64,000 bases of DNA. Origin: Liquorilactobacillus sicerae (lineage in GTDB: Bacteria > Bacillota > Bacilli > Lactobacillales > Lactobacillaceae). A program made the position numbers and the translations under genes. Below are positions 48,371 through 56,409 of the stretch, in pieces (positions within the stretch are counted from its first letter, which is position 1; the number at the start of each line of letters is the position of its first letter). The notes under the pieces were generated by a model. That model did not search any database. It had not been told where the DNA came from and was given only the letters and a program-made list of their open reading frames with translations. The stretch is from positions 1 to 64,000 of the forward strand of contig NZ_JAHAVQ010000008.1 of the NCBI RefSeq assembly GCF_029916425.1. Direction: 5' to 3'.

Positions 48371-49762
48371 TTACTTTCCTAGACAAAATTGGCTGAATAA
48401 CTGATCTAATAGCTCATCCTGATAGCTATCACCAGTAATTTCTCCTAATAGCTCCCAACAAGTCGTCATATCAGTTTGAACTAAATCAACTGGCATTCCC
48501 GCAGCTAATCCTTGTAATACATCATTCAAAGCTTGTTTAGCTTGTTGCAAAAGTGCAATGTGACGAGCATTAGTGACTAAAACTGTGGTTTGACTATTTT
48601 CAATCCCTGCAAAAAACAAATTTGCGATCGCTTTTTCCAATTGATCAAGGCCTTGGTTTTTCAAAACCGAAGCTTGCAAAACAGTTGTTTGTTCACCAAC
48701 TAGTTCTTTTAAAGTTGTTTCCGGCAACTGTTGCGGCAAATCAGCTTTATTTACAATAATCAAACGTTTTTTATCAGCTGTCAGTGCTAGCAGCTGCCGA
48801 TCCTCAGTTGTCAGTACTTGGCTGCCATCTAAAATCACCATTACCAAATCTGCTTGGTCGATTGCTTTCTTAGAACGCTGAACACCTATCTTTTCAACTT
48901 TATCTTCGGTTTGACGAATTCCAGCCGTATCGATCAGCTTAAGTGGAACACCATTAACATTGGCATATTCTTCGATTACATCACGTGTTGTGCCTGCCAC
49001 ATCAGTTACAATTGCTTTTTCTTCATGTAATAAGTGGTTCAATAAGCTTGATTTACCAACATTAGGCCGACCAACAATCGCTGTTGACAACCCCTCTCTT
49101 AAAACCTTCCCTTGTTTAGCGGTTGCTAAAAGCTGCGTGATTCGCGCCCGTAAATCAGTTGCTTTTTCTTGTAATAATTTTGCAGTCATCACTTCAGCAT
49201 CATCATACTCAGGATAATCAATATTGACCTCAACTTGAGCTAGCACATTTAAAATATCCTGTCGAAAATGTTTGATCAAATGCCCCAAGCTTCCATCTAA
49301 TTGGTTTAAAGCAACCTTCATTGACCGATCAGTTTTAGCGCGAATTAAATCCATCACTGCTTCAGCCTGCGATAAATCAATTCTGCCATGTAAAAAAGCC
49401 CGTTTAGTAAATTCGCCAGGCTCAGCTAGTCGTGCTCCATTACTAAGTACTAACTGCAAAATCTGATTGGTTGCAACGATTCCACCATGACAATTGATCT
49501 CTACTATATCCTCTCGCGTAAAAGTCTTAGGAGCTCGCATAACCGAAACCATTACTTCATCGATTTCCTGCGTATTTTCAGGATCAACAATATGTCCGTA
49601 ATTAATCGTATGACTTGGAACCTTGGTTAAATTCTTTCCTTTAAAAATCTTTTGCGCGATTGTAACCGCTGTTTGACCACTAAGCCGCACAATTGAAATT
49701 GCTCCTTCGCCAGGAGGTGTTGAAATTGCAGCAATCGTATCAAATTCTGTAACCTCATTCAT
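48371..49762 (-). CDS. mnmE: tRNA modification GTPase MnmE (TrmE)
   Basis: This 463-residue protein has a formyl-THF-binding N-terminal domain ([23 protein letters not shown]), a helical domain, an inserted G domain with [12 protein letters not shown] (P-loop), TTRD, DTAG and NKAD motifs, and the C-terminal CLGK, the conserved CxGK end. It forms the MnmEG complex with the next gene. Its 5' leader contains a strong promoter and an intrinsic terminator before the ribosome-binding site (TAGGGGG). Confidence 0.98.
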   Translation of the reverse strand: MNEVTEFDTIAAISTPPGEGAISIVRLSGQTAVTIAQKIFKGKNLTKVPSHTINYGHIVDPENTQEIDEVMVSVMRAPKTFTREDIVEINCHGGIVATNQILQLVLSNGARLAEPGEFTKRAFLHGRIDLSQAEAVMDLIRAKTDRSMKVALNQLDGSLGHLIKHFRQDILNVLAQVEVNIDYPEYDDAEVMTAKLLQEKATDLRARITQLLATAKQGKVLREGLSTAIVGRPNVGKSSLLNHLLHEEKAIVTDVAGTTRDVIEEYANVNGVPLKLIDTAGIRQTEDKVEKIGVQRSKKAIDQADLVMVILDGSQVLTTEDRQLLALTADKKRLIIVNKADLPQQLPETTLKELVGEQTTVLQASVLKNQGLDQLEKAIANLFFAGIENSQTTVLVTNARHIALLQQAKQALNDVLQGLAAGMPVDLVQTDMTTCWELLGEITGDSYQDELLDQLFSQFCLGK

Positions 49763-49806
49763 TTATAAAACCCCCTATAAAATTATTTTATTTAGTTTTA
49801 GACAAG

Positions 49807-49858
49807 AAAAAAAGCGCTAGTCCACGGAATAAATAATTAATCGCGTGGATAAAGCACT
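49807..49858 (-). terminator. Intrinsic terminator inside the mnmE leader
   Basis: On the minus strand AGTGCT plus TCCACG pairs with CGTGGA plus AGCGCT, followed by seven Ts. It lies between the promoter at 49898-49926 and the mnmE start, so it either ends a small RNA or attenuates mnmE. Confidence 0.8.
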
Positions 49859-49897
49859 TTGACTACTTTATCAATTAAGATAAGAATGATTGACTCT

Positions 49898-49926
49898 AAT
49901 ATACTTGCAAATTTCTAAAATGTCAA
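49898..49926 (-). promoter_or_regulatory. Consensus promoter upstream of mnmE
   Basis: On the minus strand TTGACA (complement at 49921-49926), 17-bp spacer, TATATT (complement at 49898-49903). The predicted start is near 49891, giving a leader of about 130 nt with a terminator in it. Confidence 0.85.
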
Positions 49927-50097
49927 ACTCCAGCAATCTAAACCCAATTTTGCTTTCTATCCTTTTAAAAATTGTTTGATCTTGGCAGTTTGTCTAGTTC
50001 TAATTTTCGCCCAAAGGATTGCACTTTAAACACACACTGTTTTCAAAGTTTTTTCAATTAAATTTATGAAAAAATAAAAATTTCATTAAAAAAACCT

Positions 50098-50124
50098 TGC
50101 AATTTTAATTTTTGCCATTATAAT
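50098..50124 (+). promoter_or_regulatory. Promoter of the branched-chain leader and transporter operon
   Basis: -35 TTGCAA (50098-50103) and -10 TATAAT (50119-50124), with a 15-bp spacer. The leader peptide starts 50 bp downstream. Confidence 0.65.
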
Positions 50125-50173
50125 AATGAGTATCAAGTAAAAGTTGAGTCTAATTTGAAGGGAGTCGAATAGC

Positions 50174-50281
50174 ATGTTGCGAAGTTGTCAACCTAATTTC
50201 AACACAATCGTAGTTGAATACCTAGTGAGCCTAGTCATTATTAGCACGCGCGATGTGCTATTCAATGTCTCGGCTAGTTAG
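50174..50281 (+). CDS. Branched-chain amino acid leader peptide (attenuator)
   Basis: A 35-residue peptide begins MLRSCQPNFN after a good ribosome-binding site (AAGGGAG). Its middle reads TIVVEYLVSLVII, with nine Val/Leu/Ile codons within twelve, like the ilv leader peptides of enteric bacteria. Stalling of the ribosome at these codons when charged Val, Leu or Ile tRNA is scarce would cover the first arm of the hairpin TAGCAC/GTGCTA (50242-50260) and release GCGCGATG (50248-50255). That segment then pairs with CATCGCGC (50303-50310) and blocks the terminator. The peptide itself needs no function. Confidence 0.8.
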   Translation: MLRSCQPNFNTIVVEYLVSLVIISTRDVLFNVSAS

Positions 50282-50301
50282 TATGTAATTGAGATTTGAA
50301 T

Positions 50302-50345
50302 CCATCGCGCTTAAGAAATTAATTTAAGGCGATGGAATTTTTTTA
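50302..50345 (+). terminator. Attenuator terminator, first of two in tandem
   Basis: Stem CCATCGC plus CTTAA with TTTAAG plus GCGATGG, then AATTTTTTT. Its 5' arm includes CATCGCGC (50303-50310), perfectly complementary to GCGCGATG at 50248-50255 inside the leader ORF, so terminator and antiterminator are mutually exclusive. Confidence 0.88.
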
Positions 50346-50351
50346 TTATAT

Positions 50352-50391
50352 GCATCCATCGTTTTATTTAAAAATGATGGGTGCTTTTTTA
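50352..50391 (+). terminator. Second tandem terminator in the leader
   Basis: Stem GCATCCATC/GATGGGTGC (one G-U pair) followed by TTTTTT. Its CCATCG can also pair with CGATGG of the first terminator, so the two hairpins may influence each other. Confidence 0.8.
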
Positions 50392-50530
50392 TTACATTTC
50401 AATTGCCATCAACTTTTAATTTAAAGGGGGAATAATTCTTCATTTCTTATTTTTTATACAGCTTCAACGTATCATAATTTTAACTACTACTACATCATAT
50501 TTTAAAACAATTACAAAAGGAGTTCTTTCT

Positions 50531-51616
50531 ATGGAAAATACTACTCAATCTGACCACAATGTAACTGTTAAAGAATACGCCTATCGAGTATGCGCGGCCA
50601 TTGCGAATGCTATTCTGGTTACTTTGGGGATTGGCTTGCTGATCCAAACTCTAGCTTCATTTATTCACTGGAATGCACTTTATCAAGTTGGGATTATGGC
50701 TAATGATTTGCTAGCTCCAGCTTTAGGCGTTGCAATTGCTTCACAGCTTAACACTAATTCATTAGTTATTTTTAGTGCCATGATTTCATCAACTGTTGGA
50801 GCGAATGCTGTTCATTTTACTAATGCTGCCGTTAACGGAACTACTGCAACTGGTTCAACTCTTGCTCAAGCTGCTGGCAGTGCGGTGATTTCAACCGGTC
50901 AGCCAGTAAGTGCTGTTTTAGCTGGCCTAATTGCGGCTTTAGTTGGTAAATACTTAACTGGTAAGACACCTCTAGATATGATGCTGGTACCTTTAGCTGC
51001 CACTTTGATCGGTGGTATCTGTGGCTTAGGCTTAGCTGCTGTTACAACACCATTATTGTTAAAAGTGAGTGCTTTGATTGCTAAAAGTATGCAAGTTAAT
51101 CCATTTGTGGGTTCAATCGCTGTTTCATTGGTCTGGGCCTTGTTCTTAATGACACCAGCTTCATCAGCTGCCTTAGCAATTGCTTTAACACTTGATCCAA
51201 TCTCTTCAGCAGCAGCTTTGATTGGAACAACTTCACAATTCGTAGCTTTCACAGCAATGTCATTTCGTCAAAATAACCTAGGGGCTAATATTGCTCAAGG
51301 TGTAATGACTCCTAAAGTTCAATTTCCAAACTTGCTAGTCAATCCATTATTGTTAGTTCCTTCATTGTTGTCAGCGATTATCTGTGCTCCAGTTGCCATT
51401 ATTTTGTTTGGTTTTCGTTCAACTTATAAATTAGCTGGCTTAGGATTGAACTCATTTATTGCACCATTAGCATATGCTGCTCAAGGATGGGGATCATTTG
51501 CAGTTTATATGTTTACTGGTGTGGTTTTGCCAGCTGCCATTTCATTAGTCACTTATGGCATGATGAAAAAAGCTGGTTTGATCAAAGACAACCAACTGCA
51601 TTTGGAAATTGTTTAG
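50531..51616 (+). CDS. PTS EIIC-like membrane transporter (PF13303 type) under branched-chain attenuation
   Basis: This 361-residue protein has about 8-10 membrane helices. VTLGIGLLIQTLASFIHW, LLAPALGVAIASQL, KYLTGKTPLDMMLVPLAATLIGG and MTPASSAALAIALTLDP resemble the PTS_EIIC_2 group, which lacks recognisable phosphorylation domains and has no fixed substrate. No EIIA or EIIB gene is near. It follows the branched-chain leader and precedes the hydroxyisocaproate dehydrogenase gene by 112 bp without an intervening terminator, so it may carry a branched-chain hydroxy or keto acid rather than a sugar. That substrate is inference from context. Start: ATG after AAAGGAG. Confidence 0.75.
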   Translation: MENTTQSDHNVTVKEYAYRVCAAIANAILVTLGIGLLIQTLASFIHWNALYQVGIMANDLLAPALGVAIASQLNTNSLVIFSAMISSTVGANAVHFTNAAVNGTTATGSTLAQAAGSAVISTGQPVSAVLAGLIAALVGKYLTGKTPLDMMLVPLAATLIGGICGLGLAAVTTPLLLKVSALIAKSMQVNPFVGSIAVSLVWALFLMTPASSAALAIALTLDPISSAAALIGTTSQFVAFTAMSFRQNNLGANIAQGVMTPKVQFPNLLVNPLLLVPSLLSAIICAPVAIILFGFRSTYKLAGLGLNSFIAPLAYAAQGWGSFAVYMFTGVVLPAAISLVTYGMMKKAGLIKDNQLHLEIV

Positions 51617-51627
51617 TGAGCATTTAA

Positions 51628-51651
51628 TTTTATTTCATAGGGGAAATAAAA
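51628..51651 (+). other. mRNA hairpin with CATAGGGG loop between transporter and dehydrogenase
   Basis: Stem TTTTATTT/AAATAAAA encloses the loop CATAGGGG (51636-51643), the exact complement of CCCCTATG in the hairpin loop of small RNA 3 (23424-23431). A kissing-loop contact is possible. The sequence resembles a ribosome-binding site, but no start codon is in range. Confidence 0.6.
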
Positions 51652-51655
51652 TTTA

Positions 51656-51702
51656 TTTAATATCAGATAATTGAATGACTTTGAAATTTTTTAATATCAG
51701 AT
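51656..51702 (+). repeat. Direct repeat TTTAATATCAGAT before the dehydrogenase gene
   Basis: A 13-bp direct repeat occurs at 51656-51668 and 51690-51702. Both copies are complementary to ATCTGATATTAAA of small RNA 3; the first match extends to 16 nt. The second copy lies about 10 nt upstream of the AAGGAG ribosome-binding site. Confidence 0.7.
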
Positions 51703-51728
51703 GAACAAATTAAGGAGACGGATTATTC

Positions 51729-52649
51729 ATGGGAAGAAAATATGCTGTTCTAGGTGTTGGCCATGTTGGTTCAACTGTTGCCTTCGCTCTAGTAACTAAA
51801 GGTGATGCGGACGAACTAGTACTAATCGATAAGGATGAAAAAAAGGCTCGAGCAGAACAGCTCGATTTGCAAGATGCAACAGCTCGGCTAGAAACCCGAC
51901 CAAAAATTAAGATTCAAGATTACAACGAACTAGCAGATACTGACATTTTATTTGTAACTGCCGGTAATATTTTAGCTTTGAAAAATCAAACTGGAAATAA
52001 TCGTTGGGCTGAATTTAATGATACTCGTGAAATCGTTAAAGATATTGCTCCAAAAATCAAAGCTAGTGGATTTCACGGCGTACTAATTGATACAATGAAT
52101 CCCTGTGATGCGATTGCTCAATACCTGCAAAAAGAAATTGGCTTGCCGCAATCACAAGTAATGGCAACCGGAACCTTCTTAGATACCGCTAGAATGCAGC
52201 GAGTTGTCGCTGAACAATTTGACGTTGATCCCAAGAATATAAGTGGTTATGTTTTTGGTGAACATGGCAATTCACAATTTATTGCTTGGTCAACAGTTAA
52301 AGTCAACGGTTTAGATTTGCTACCGCTTGCTAAAAAGAAAAACCTGCCATTATCGGAACTAGAAGAACATGTTAAAGCTGGAGGCTGGGATGTATACGCT
52401 GGTAAAGGCTATACCAGTTATGCAATTGCCACTTGTGCGATCAAACTCAGTCGAGCTGTTCTAGATGATGCTCATCTAATGTGTCCTTGTTCTTATTATA
52501 ATCAGAAGTACGATTCATACATTGGTCAACCGGCAATTATCGGAAAAAATGGGGTCGAGGAAGTCATTGACGTTCCACTGACCGCTGAAGAAGAAGCAAA
52601 ATTAGCAAATTCAGCTTCCACAATCAAAGAAAAATTCGCTACTTTGTAA
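51729..52649 (+). CDS. L-2-hydroxyisocaproate dehydrogenase (L-HicDH / LDH family)
   Basis: This 306-residue NAD-dependent enzyme interconverts branched 2-keto acids (2-ketoisocaproate from Leu) and L-2-hydroxy acids. KYAVLGVGHVGSTVAFALVT at the N-terminus binds NAD, ATGTFLDTARMQR near residue 140 holds the substrate Arg, and GEHGNSQFIAWSTVKVNG near residue 175 holds the catalytic His. GKGYTSYAIATCAIKLSRAV follows the pattern of the Weissella/Lactobacillus L-HicDH enzyme rather than classic lactate dehydrogenase. Read-through from the branched-chain attenuator suggests it is expressed when these amino acids are scarce, so it may run towards the keto acid. Confidence 0.88.
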   Translation: MGRKYAVLGVGHVGSTVAFALVTKGDADELVLIDKDEKKARAEQLDLQDATARLETRPKIKIQDYNELADTDILFVTAGNILALKNQTGNNRWAEFNDTREIVKDIAPKIKASGFHGVLIDTMNPCDAIAQYLQKEIGLPQSQVMATGTFLDTARMQRVVAEQFDVDPKNISGYVFGEHGNSQFIAWSTVKVNGLDLLPLAKKKNLPLSELEEHVKAGGWDVYAGKGYTSYAIATCAIKLSRAVLDDAHLMCPCSYYNQKYDSYIGQPAIIGKNGVEEVIDVPLTAEEEAKLANSASTIKEKFATL

Positions 52650-52689
52650 TTATCTGTGTGGGCATTTTCATTTATAAAATAGCGAATCC

Positions 52690-52741
52690 AGTCAAAAGGA
52701 ACAGGTTCAGACGAAATTGTCTGAACCTGTTCCTTTTGACT
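52690..52741. terminator. Very strong terminator between L-HicDH and the editing-protein gene
   Basis: A perfect 23-bp inverted repeat with a 6-nt loop (GAAATT), followed on the + strand by TTTATT. It lies between convergent genes. Confidence 0.92.
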
Positions 52742-52767
52742 TTTATTCAACTAATGTCAAATAGTTT

Positions 52768-53229
52768 TTATTTTGTTACTTTGACCCAGCGTTGATAATG
52801 GCTTAAACTAAGCAACTCAGGCAATGTTAAACGAGCTGCATGAAACTGATCTCCGGCCGCTGGAAAAACTTCAGGATCATTTTCCAAACTCTGATCAATA
52901 TAAACATCTACGCCTGAGTTTAAAGCAAACGGGCAAACACCGCCAACCTCATGACCAATTAAGCCATTAACTTGATCAGCCGGTATCATACGCGGCCGAG
53001 CGCCAAATTCAGACTTGAAATTATGATTATCGATCCTAGCATCCCCAGCCATTACCACGACCAATGGCTGACCGTTAACTTTAAAAGCTAAGGTCTTAGC
53101 GACCTGCTCAGGCAAAATATCCAATGTTTCAGCAGCCTCAGCAACCGTTGCTCCAGAAGCTGGTAAGCGAAACAATTTATCTGCTAATTGCTGACTTTCA
53201 AAATAAGCTTTGACTTTTGCAAATGACAT
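52768..53229 (-). CDS. YbaK/ProX-family aminoacyl-tRNA deacylase
   Basis: This 153-residue cytosolic protein has the YbaK/aminoacyl-tRNA editing domain (PF04073). LPEQVAKTLAFKVNGQPLVVVMAGD with the catalytic Lys region and NGLIGHEVGGVCPFAL (GxxxGGV-P) near residue 92 are diagnostic. It hydrolyses mischarged tRNA such as Cys-tRNA(Pro) or Ala-tRNA(Pro); which one cannot be told. Monocistronic. Confidence 0.93.
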   Translation of the reverse strand: MSFAKVKAYFESQQLADKLFRLPASGATVAEAAETLDILPEQVAKTLAFKVNGQPLVVVMAGDARIDNHNFKSEFGARPRMIPADQVNGLIGHEVGGVCPFALNSGVDVYIDQSLENDPEVFPAAGDQFHAARLTLPELLSLSHYQRWVKVTK

Positions 53230-53281
53230 TAAAACTCCCCCTAAACTAAAACCAAATTAAGTTACAATTATATTTTAATAC

Positions 53282-53740
53282 TTATTTCTCACTGCGAGCT
53301 AGTAACACATCACATTTTGCTTCGCGAACCACAAATGCCGCAACTGATCCCATGACCAATCGCTCTAAGAAGTTTTTTCCAGTTGAACCAATAATGATCA
53401 AATCATTTTGGTATTCTGGCTGAAAGTCTTGAACAATGACCACTTTAGGATTGCCAAAGCGTAAATGCACCTGAAACTGCTTTGAATTCAAAGCGTATTT
53501 TTTTACCAGTTCTTCATTAAGCTTTGTTAAATAGGACTCATTAGATTGTTCCAATTGATAAACTTGCTCGCCATCTAAAATCATACCTGGATTACCCAAA
53601 TCCAATGAGTTTATATCCATTACCTTTAAAACATCCAAATGAGCATAATTTTCTTTAGCGATTCTGATTGCTTTATTTAAGGCAATTTTTGCACCTTTTG
53701 ACCCGTCAATTGGCACTAAAATACGTTGATAATTTATCAT
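53282..53740 (-). CDS. Universal stress protein (UspA family)
   Basis: This 152-residue protein has the Usp fold: RILVPIDGSKGAKIALNKAI at the N-terminus and IIGSTGKNFLERLVMGSVAAFV near the end, the ATP-binding G-2x-G-9x-G(S) pattern. The ATG at 53740 (MINYQRIL) follows AAGGAAAAC; an in-frame extension to 53785 reaches into the preceding gene's end and is less likely. It lies 20 bp after the CPBP protease gene. Confidence 0.93.
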   Translation of the reverse strand: MINYQRILVPIDGSKGAKIALNKAIRIAKENYAHLDVLKVMDINSLDLGNPGMILDGEQVYQLEQSNESYLTKLNEELVKKYALNSKQFQVHLRFGNPKVVIVQDFQPEYQNDLIIIGSTGKNFLERLVMGSVAAFVVREAKCDVLLARSEK

Positions 53741-53760
53741 ATTGTTTTCCTTCTCTCTAA

Positions 53761-54696
53761 TTAGACTCGACTCAGACTTAGACAAGCCATAATAATGACA
53801 CTGACAGTGATCAGGATCACCAAATGATTACCAAAATATAGCTTAATAAACTTGCGAGAAAGTTTAATCTTTGAAAACCAATCTTTAATCAGTTGCTTTT
53901 TCGCTAAAAGAATTAAGATCCCCATTATCCCGCCGAATAAAATTAGCCCGCTACTGATTTCATTAGCCACTATTGTTGGCAATAAACGTAAAATCTGATT
54001 TAAGAAATCCCCTAAAACAAAGTTATTAAATATATGCAGGAGCAGCGACCAAAAAAGGCCATAAGTTAATGCAGTGTATCCTAAAACTAATCCAATCAAA
54101 AAGGCAAATGGACTCTGAACAAAATTAACATGGTATAAGCCAAACAAATAAGCTGAACCCAAAACTGCTAAGACTGAATTAATTTTGTCTAAGTTTTTCA
54201 AAACAAAACCGCGAAAAACTAATTCTTCAATCAAAGGGCCAAAAACAGCAGCATACAACAGCATTGAGAAACTCTCACTCTGTTGGGTCGCATCTTTTAA
54301 CTGTTCTAAGACACTCAGACCGAAAAGTTGAAAAATGCTTTCTAGAAGCTGGGCAAAAAGACTTGCTACGATTTGGCCAGTTAACAAAATTGCAATTAAG
54401 CTAAAAAAAGTTTTGCCAGTCATTTTTCGGGACCCAACTTGCCAATACCTTCGCCAATCTTGTTTTGAAGAAGTCAAAACAATAAAAATAAAACCAAATA
54501 AAATTGCTACTAAATACGGCCAGCCACTTTGATTCAAACGATGAAGCGGCCAATTTAAAAAGCGCTTTAAAAAAAGAAAAACTCCGCTGGCACTAACTTG
54601 AAAAATTAGATAATAAATCAGTGTTATCCCAACAATTTTAGTGATTTTTTTTTGCAAGAAACTTTTCTTATTAAAAATACGTTTAATCCATTGCAA
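53761..54696 (-). CDS. CPBP-family intramembrane metalloprotease (Abi)
   Basis: This 311-residue membrane protein has about 8 helices and the CAAX protease/bacteriocin-processing signature: EELVFRGFVLKNL near residue 160 (EExxxR), GLYHVNFVQSPF (first His), and SLLLHIFNN near residue 225 (second His). In lactic acid bacteria members are linked to bacteriocin self-immunity, but no bacteriocin gene is visible here. TTG at 54696 is placed well after GAGGTGG; a GTG nine bases upstream is the alternative start. Confidence 0.88.
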   Translation of the reverse strand: MQWIKRIFNKKSFLQKKITKIVGITLIYYLIFQVSASGVFLFLKRFLNWPLHRLNQSGWPYLVAILFGFIFIVLTSSKQDWRRYWQVGSRKMTGKTFFSLIAILLTGQIVASLFAQLLESIFQLFGLSVLEQLKDATQQSESFSMLLYAAVFGPLIEELVFRGFVLKNLDKINSVLAVLGSAYLFGLYHVNFVQSPFAFLIGLVLGYTALTYGLFWSLLLHIFNNFVLGDFLNQILRLLPTIVANEISSGLILFGGIMGILILLAKKQLIKDWFSKIKLSRKFIKLYFGNHLVILITVSVIIMACLSLSRV

Positions 54697-54769
54697 AATT
54701 TCCACCTCAGTTTTAATAAAAGTATAATATTTTTTAGGTCCTGAGGCTAGTCGTTTATTGATAAAAAAC

Positions 54770-54801
54770 CAAAAAGCAGGGGTAATTAACTTTCCCCTGC
54801 T
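54770..54801 (-). terminator. Terminator of the deoxynucleoside kinase gene
   Basis: Stem AGCAGGGG/CCCCTGCT followed on the minus strand by TTTTTGG and more Ts. Confidence 0.88.
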
Positions 54802-54806
54802 GATCC

Positions 54807-55547
54807 TTAAGCTTTTATTTCTTGTTGATGTTGATGAAATAGTTTTTCAGCTTGATCATTTGAAATCTTGCCTAATGTTAAAAGTTTCTTTTCAATTTTC
54901 TCGAGTACCTGAACCCGATCTAATTGATTTCTTACAAAATCAAATCGATCACCATCAATAATCAATTGCGGTGAAAGGTCATAGCTCTTCATCCATCGAT
55001 CATAATATTTTAATAACCGCTGATAATAGACAACCAATGAAGGATCCTTCGTAACTAACTCGTATTTACGTCCTCGTTTATTGATCCGCTGAATCATCGT
55101 TTCATAAGATACTTTAATCGTGATCATCAAATCCGGTGATTTTTTCTTTGCTGCATAAGGTAGCTCTTCCATCATATTGTCCAACAAGCTTTTATAAATC
55201 TGATATTCAACTTGGGTGGCATTTCCCAAATCGGTATTCATTTTCATAAATATCTGATCTTCATAAATTGATCGATCTAGAATATCGTTATCATTTTGCA
55301 TGGCTTCTTTGATCATCTTAAAACGACGATTTAAAAAATATGTTTGCAACAAATAGGCATATGGATTGGTCGCTTCTAAATCTCCAGCTGCTCTTTTTTG
55401 GGCAGCTATTTCATTTCCCTTATAAAACAGTGGCAAAACCGGATTATCTTCAACTGGCTCAAAAAATGCGTTAGTTCCTAGTTCTTTAGCCAAAATTCCC
55501 GTTAAACTTGACTTGCCTGAACCAATAATTCCAGATAATGTGATCAA
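54807..55547 (-). CDS. Deoxynucleoside kinase (dGuo/dAdo type)
   Basis: This 246-residue cytosolic kinase phosphorylates deoxynucleosides for DNA-precursor salvage. It has the P-loop SGIIGSGKSSLTGIL at the N-terminus, EPVEDNPVLP near residue 30, DRSIYEDQIFM near residue 93 (catalytic DRS) and KRGRKYEL near residue 160 (lid). I prefer the TTG at 55547, 9 nt after AAGGATGGAG, because other family members start close to this P-loop. A longer form from 55604 is possible. It is divergent from the deoxyribosyltransferase gene; together they make a salvage pair typical of lactobacilli. Confidence 0.92.
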   Translation of the reverse strand: MITLSGIIGSGKSSLTGILAKELGTNAFFEPVEDNPVLPLFYKGNEIAAQKRAAGDLEATNPYAYLLQTYFLNRRFKMIKEAMQNDNDILDRSIYEDQIFMKMNTDLGNATQVEYQIYKSLLDNMMEELPYAAKKKSPDLMITIKVSYETMIQRINKRGRKYELVTKDPSLVVYYQRLLKYYDRWMKSYDLSPQLIIDGDRFDFVRNQLDRVQVLEKIEKKLLTLGKISNDQAEKLFHQHQQEIKA

Positions 55548-55679
55548 AATAACTGCTCCATCCTTTCTTAATTGACCATTTATCATCATACGCTGCCTAA
55601 GCAAAAAAATAAAGCATTAGCTTGTTAAGTATAGTATGATAAATTTGTTATCTTATAAATTCAAAGTGAGGTTGGTAAA

Positions 55680-56153
55680 GTGAATAAAATTTATCTAGCA
55701 GCACCTTTTTTTAGTGATCAACAACAGCAACGAATTCAACTGGTTAAAACCGCACTCGAAAAAAATTCCACTATTGATTCGAAAAACATTTTTTTACCGC
55801 AAGAACACCAATTTGAAGAAGAAAAATTTGGCAGTCGTGCTTGGCAGCAATATGTTTTTGCTTCTGATATTCGTCAAATTTATCGAGCTGATGTTCTCGT
55901 TGCAATTTTGGACTATAAATTAGAAACTGGTGATAACGAAGGCGATTCGGGTACGATGTTTGAAATTGGCGTGGCTTTTGCAAATCACACGCCAATTGTG
56001 GTGATTCAATTTGACCCACAAAAGAATCTCAATTTAATGATTGCCCAAAGCTTAACAGCTTATTTTGATGCTAGTCAAAATGGTTTACAAGAATTAAGTA
56101 GTTACAATTTTAATGACCTTAAATCTAAACCAGCTAAACGTCCGGTCATTTAA
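55680..56153 (+). CDS. Nucleoside 2-deoxyribosyltransferase
   Basis: This 157-residue enzyme exchanges bases on 2'-deoxynucleosides, letting the cell use exogenous deoxynucleosides. KIYLAAPFFSDQQQQRI at the N-terminus, DIRQIYRADVLVAILD near residue 62, and GDSGTMFEIGVAFANHTPIVVIQ near residue 85, which contains the nucleophilic Glu, match PF05014. Start is GTG at 55680. Its partner kinase is encoded divergently 130 bp away. Confidence 0.94.
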   Translation: MNKIYLAAPFFSDQQQQRIQLVKTALEKNSTIDSKNIFLPQEHQFEEEKFGSRAWQQYVFASDIRQIYRADVLVAILDYKLETGDNEGDSGTMFEIGVAFANHTPIVVIQFDPQKNLNLMIAQSLTAYFDASQNGLQELSSYNFNDLKSKPAKRPVI

Positions 56154-56165
56154 ATTAACTTTTGC

Positions 56166-56193
56166 TTGACTTTTAATAAGAAGTCATTAATAA
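56166..56193 (+). promoter_or_regulatory. Promoter of the trp leader and trpB
   Basis: -35 TTGACT (56166-56171), 16-bp spacer, -10 TAATAA (56188-56193), just after the deoxyribosyltransferase stop. Confidence 0.65.
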
Positions 56194-56225
56194 TAAGAGC
56201 ATCAAAGATAGAAAGGAAGACAAAA

Positions 56226-56267
56226 ATGACATTTTCACGTAAAAACTGGCAACTTTGGCATAGTTAA
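56226..56267 (+). CDS. Trp leader peptide (attenuator)
   Basis: MTFSRKNWQLWHS, 13 residues with two Trp at positions 8 and 11, follows a good ribosome-binding site (AAAGGAAG). The stop overlaps the first arm of the hairpin AGCGAGT/ACTCGCT (56267-56302). Stalling at the Trp codons would prevent that hairpin and free ACGG-TGT (56287-56294) to pair with ACACCGT (56377-56383), which overlaps the 5' arm of the terminator at 56371. This is the classic design of enteric trp leaders, whereas most Firmicutes use T-boxes or TRAP. Confidence 0.85.
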   Translation: MTFSRKNWQLWHS

Positions 56268-56370
56268 GCGAGTAACGTCATAATTAACGGCTGTGACTCG
56301 CTAGAATCAAATTTTGATTTTTAGAGAGTCTATGCCGGGGTCTTCTATTTACGGAATTGGGTATTTTACC

Positions 56371-56409
56371 AAGTTGACACCGTCGTAGTGATGTGTGTCA
56401 ACTTTTTTT
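56371..56409 (+). terminator. Attenuator terminator before trpB
   Basis: A perfect 10-bp stem AAGTTGACAC/GTGTCAACTT (56371-56404) followed by more Ts. An outer 10-bp stem, AGAGAGTCTA (56323-56332) with TAGACTCTCT (56417-56426), encloses it and may form in the read-through transcript. Confidence 0.9.

Noticed and set aside
48982-48989. CACGTG core in mnmE as a further parS candidate
   Set aside because: The flanks (CATCACGTGTTG) do not match TGTTNCACGTGAAACA. The same holds for the CACGTG near 47030.
50423-50440. A second ribosome-binding site (AAAGGGGG) between the branched-chain attenuator and the transporter gene
   Set aside because: No ATG, GTG or TTG lies at a usable distance; the frame that follows would need an ATT start. 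Possibly a decayed second leader, but unsupported.
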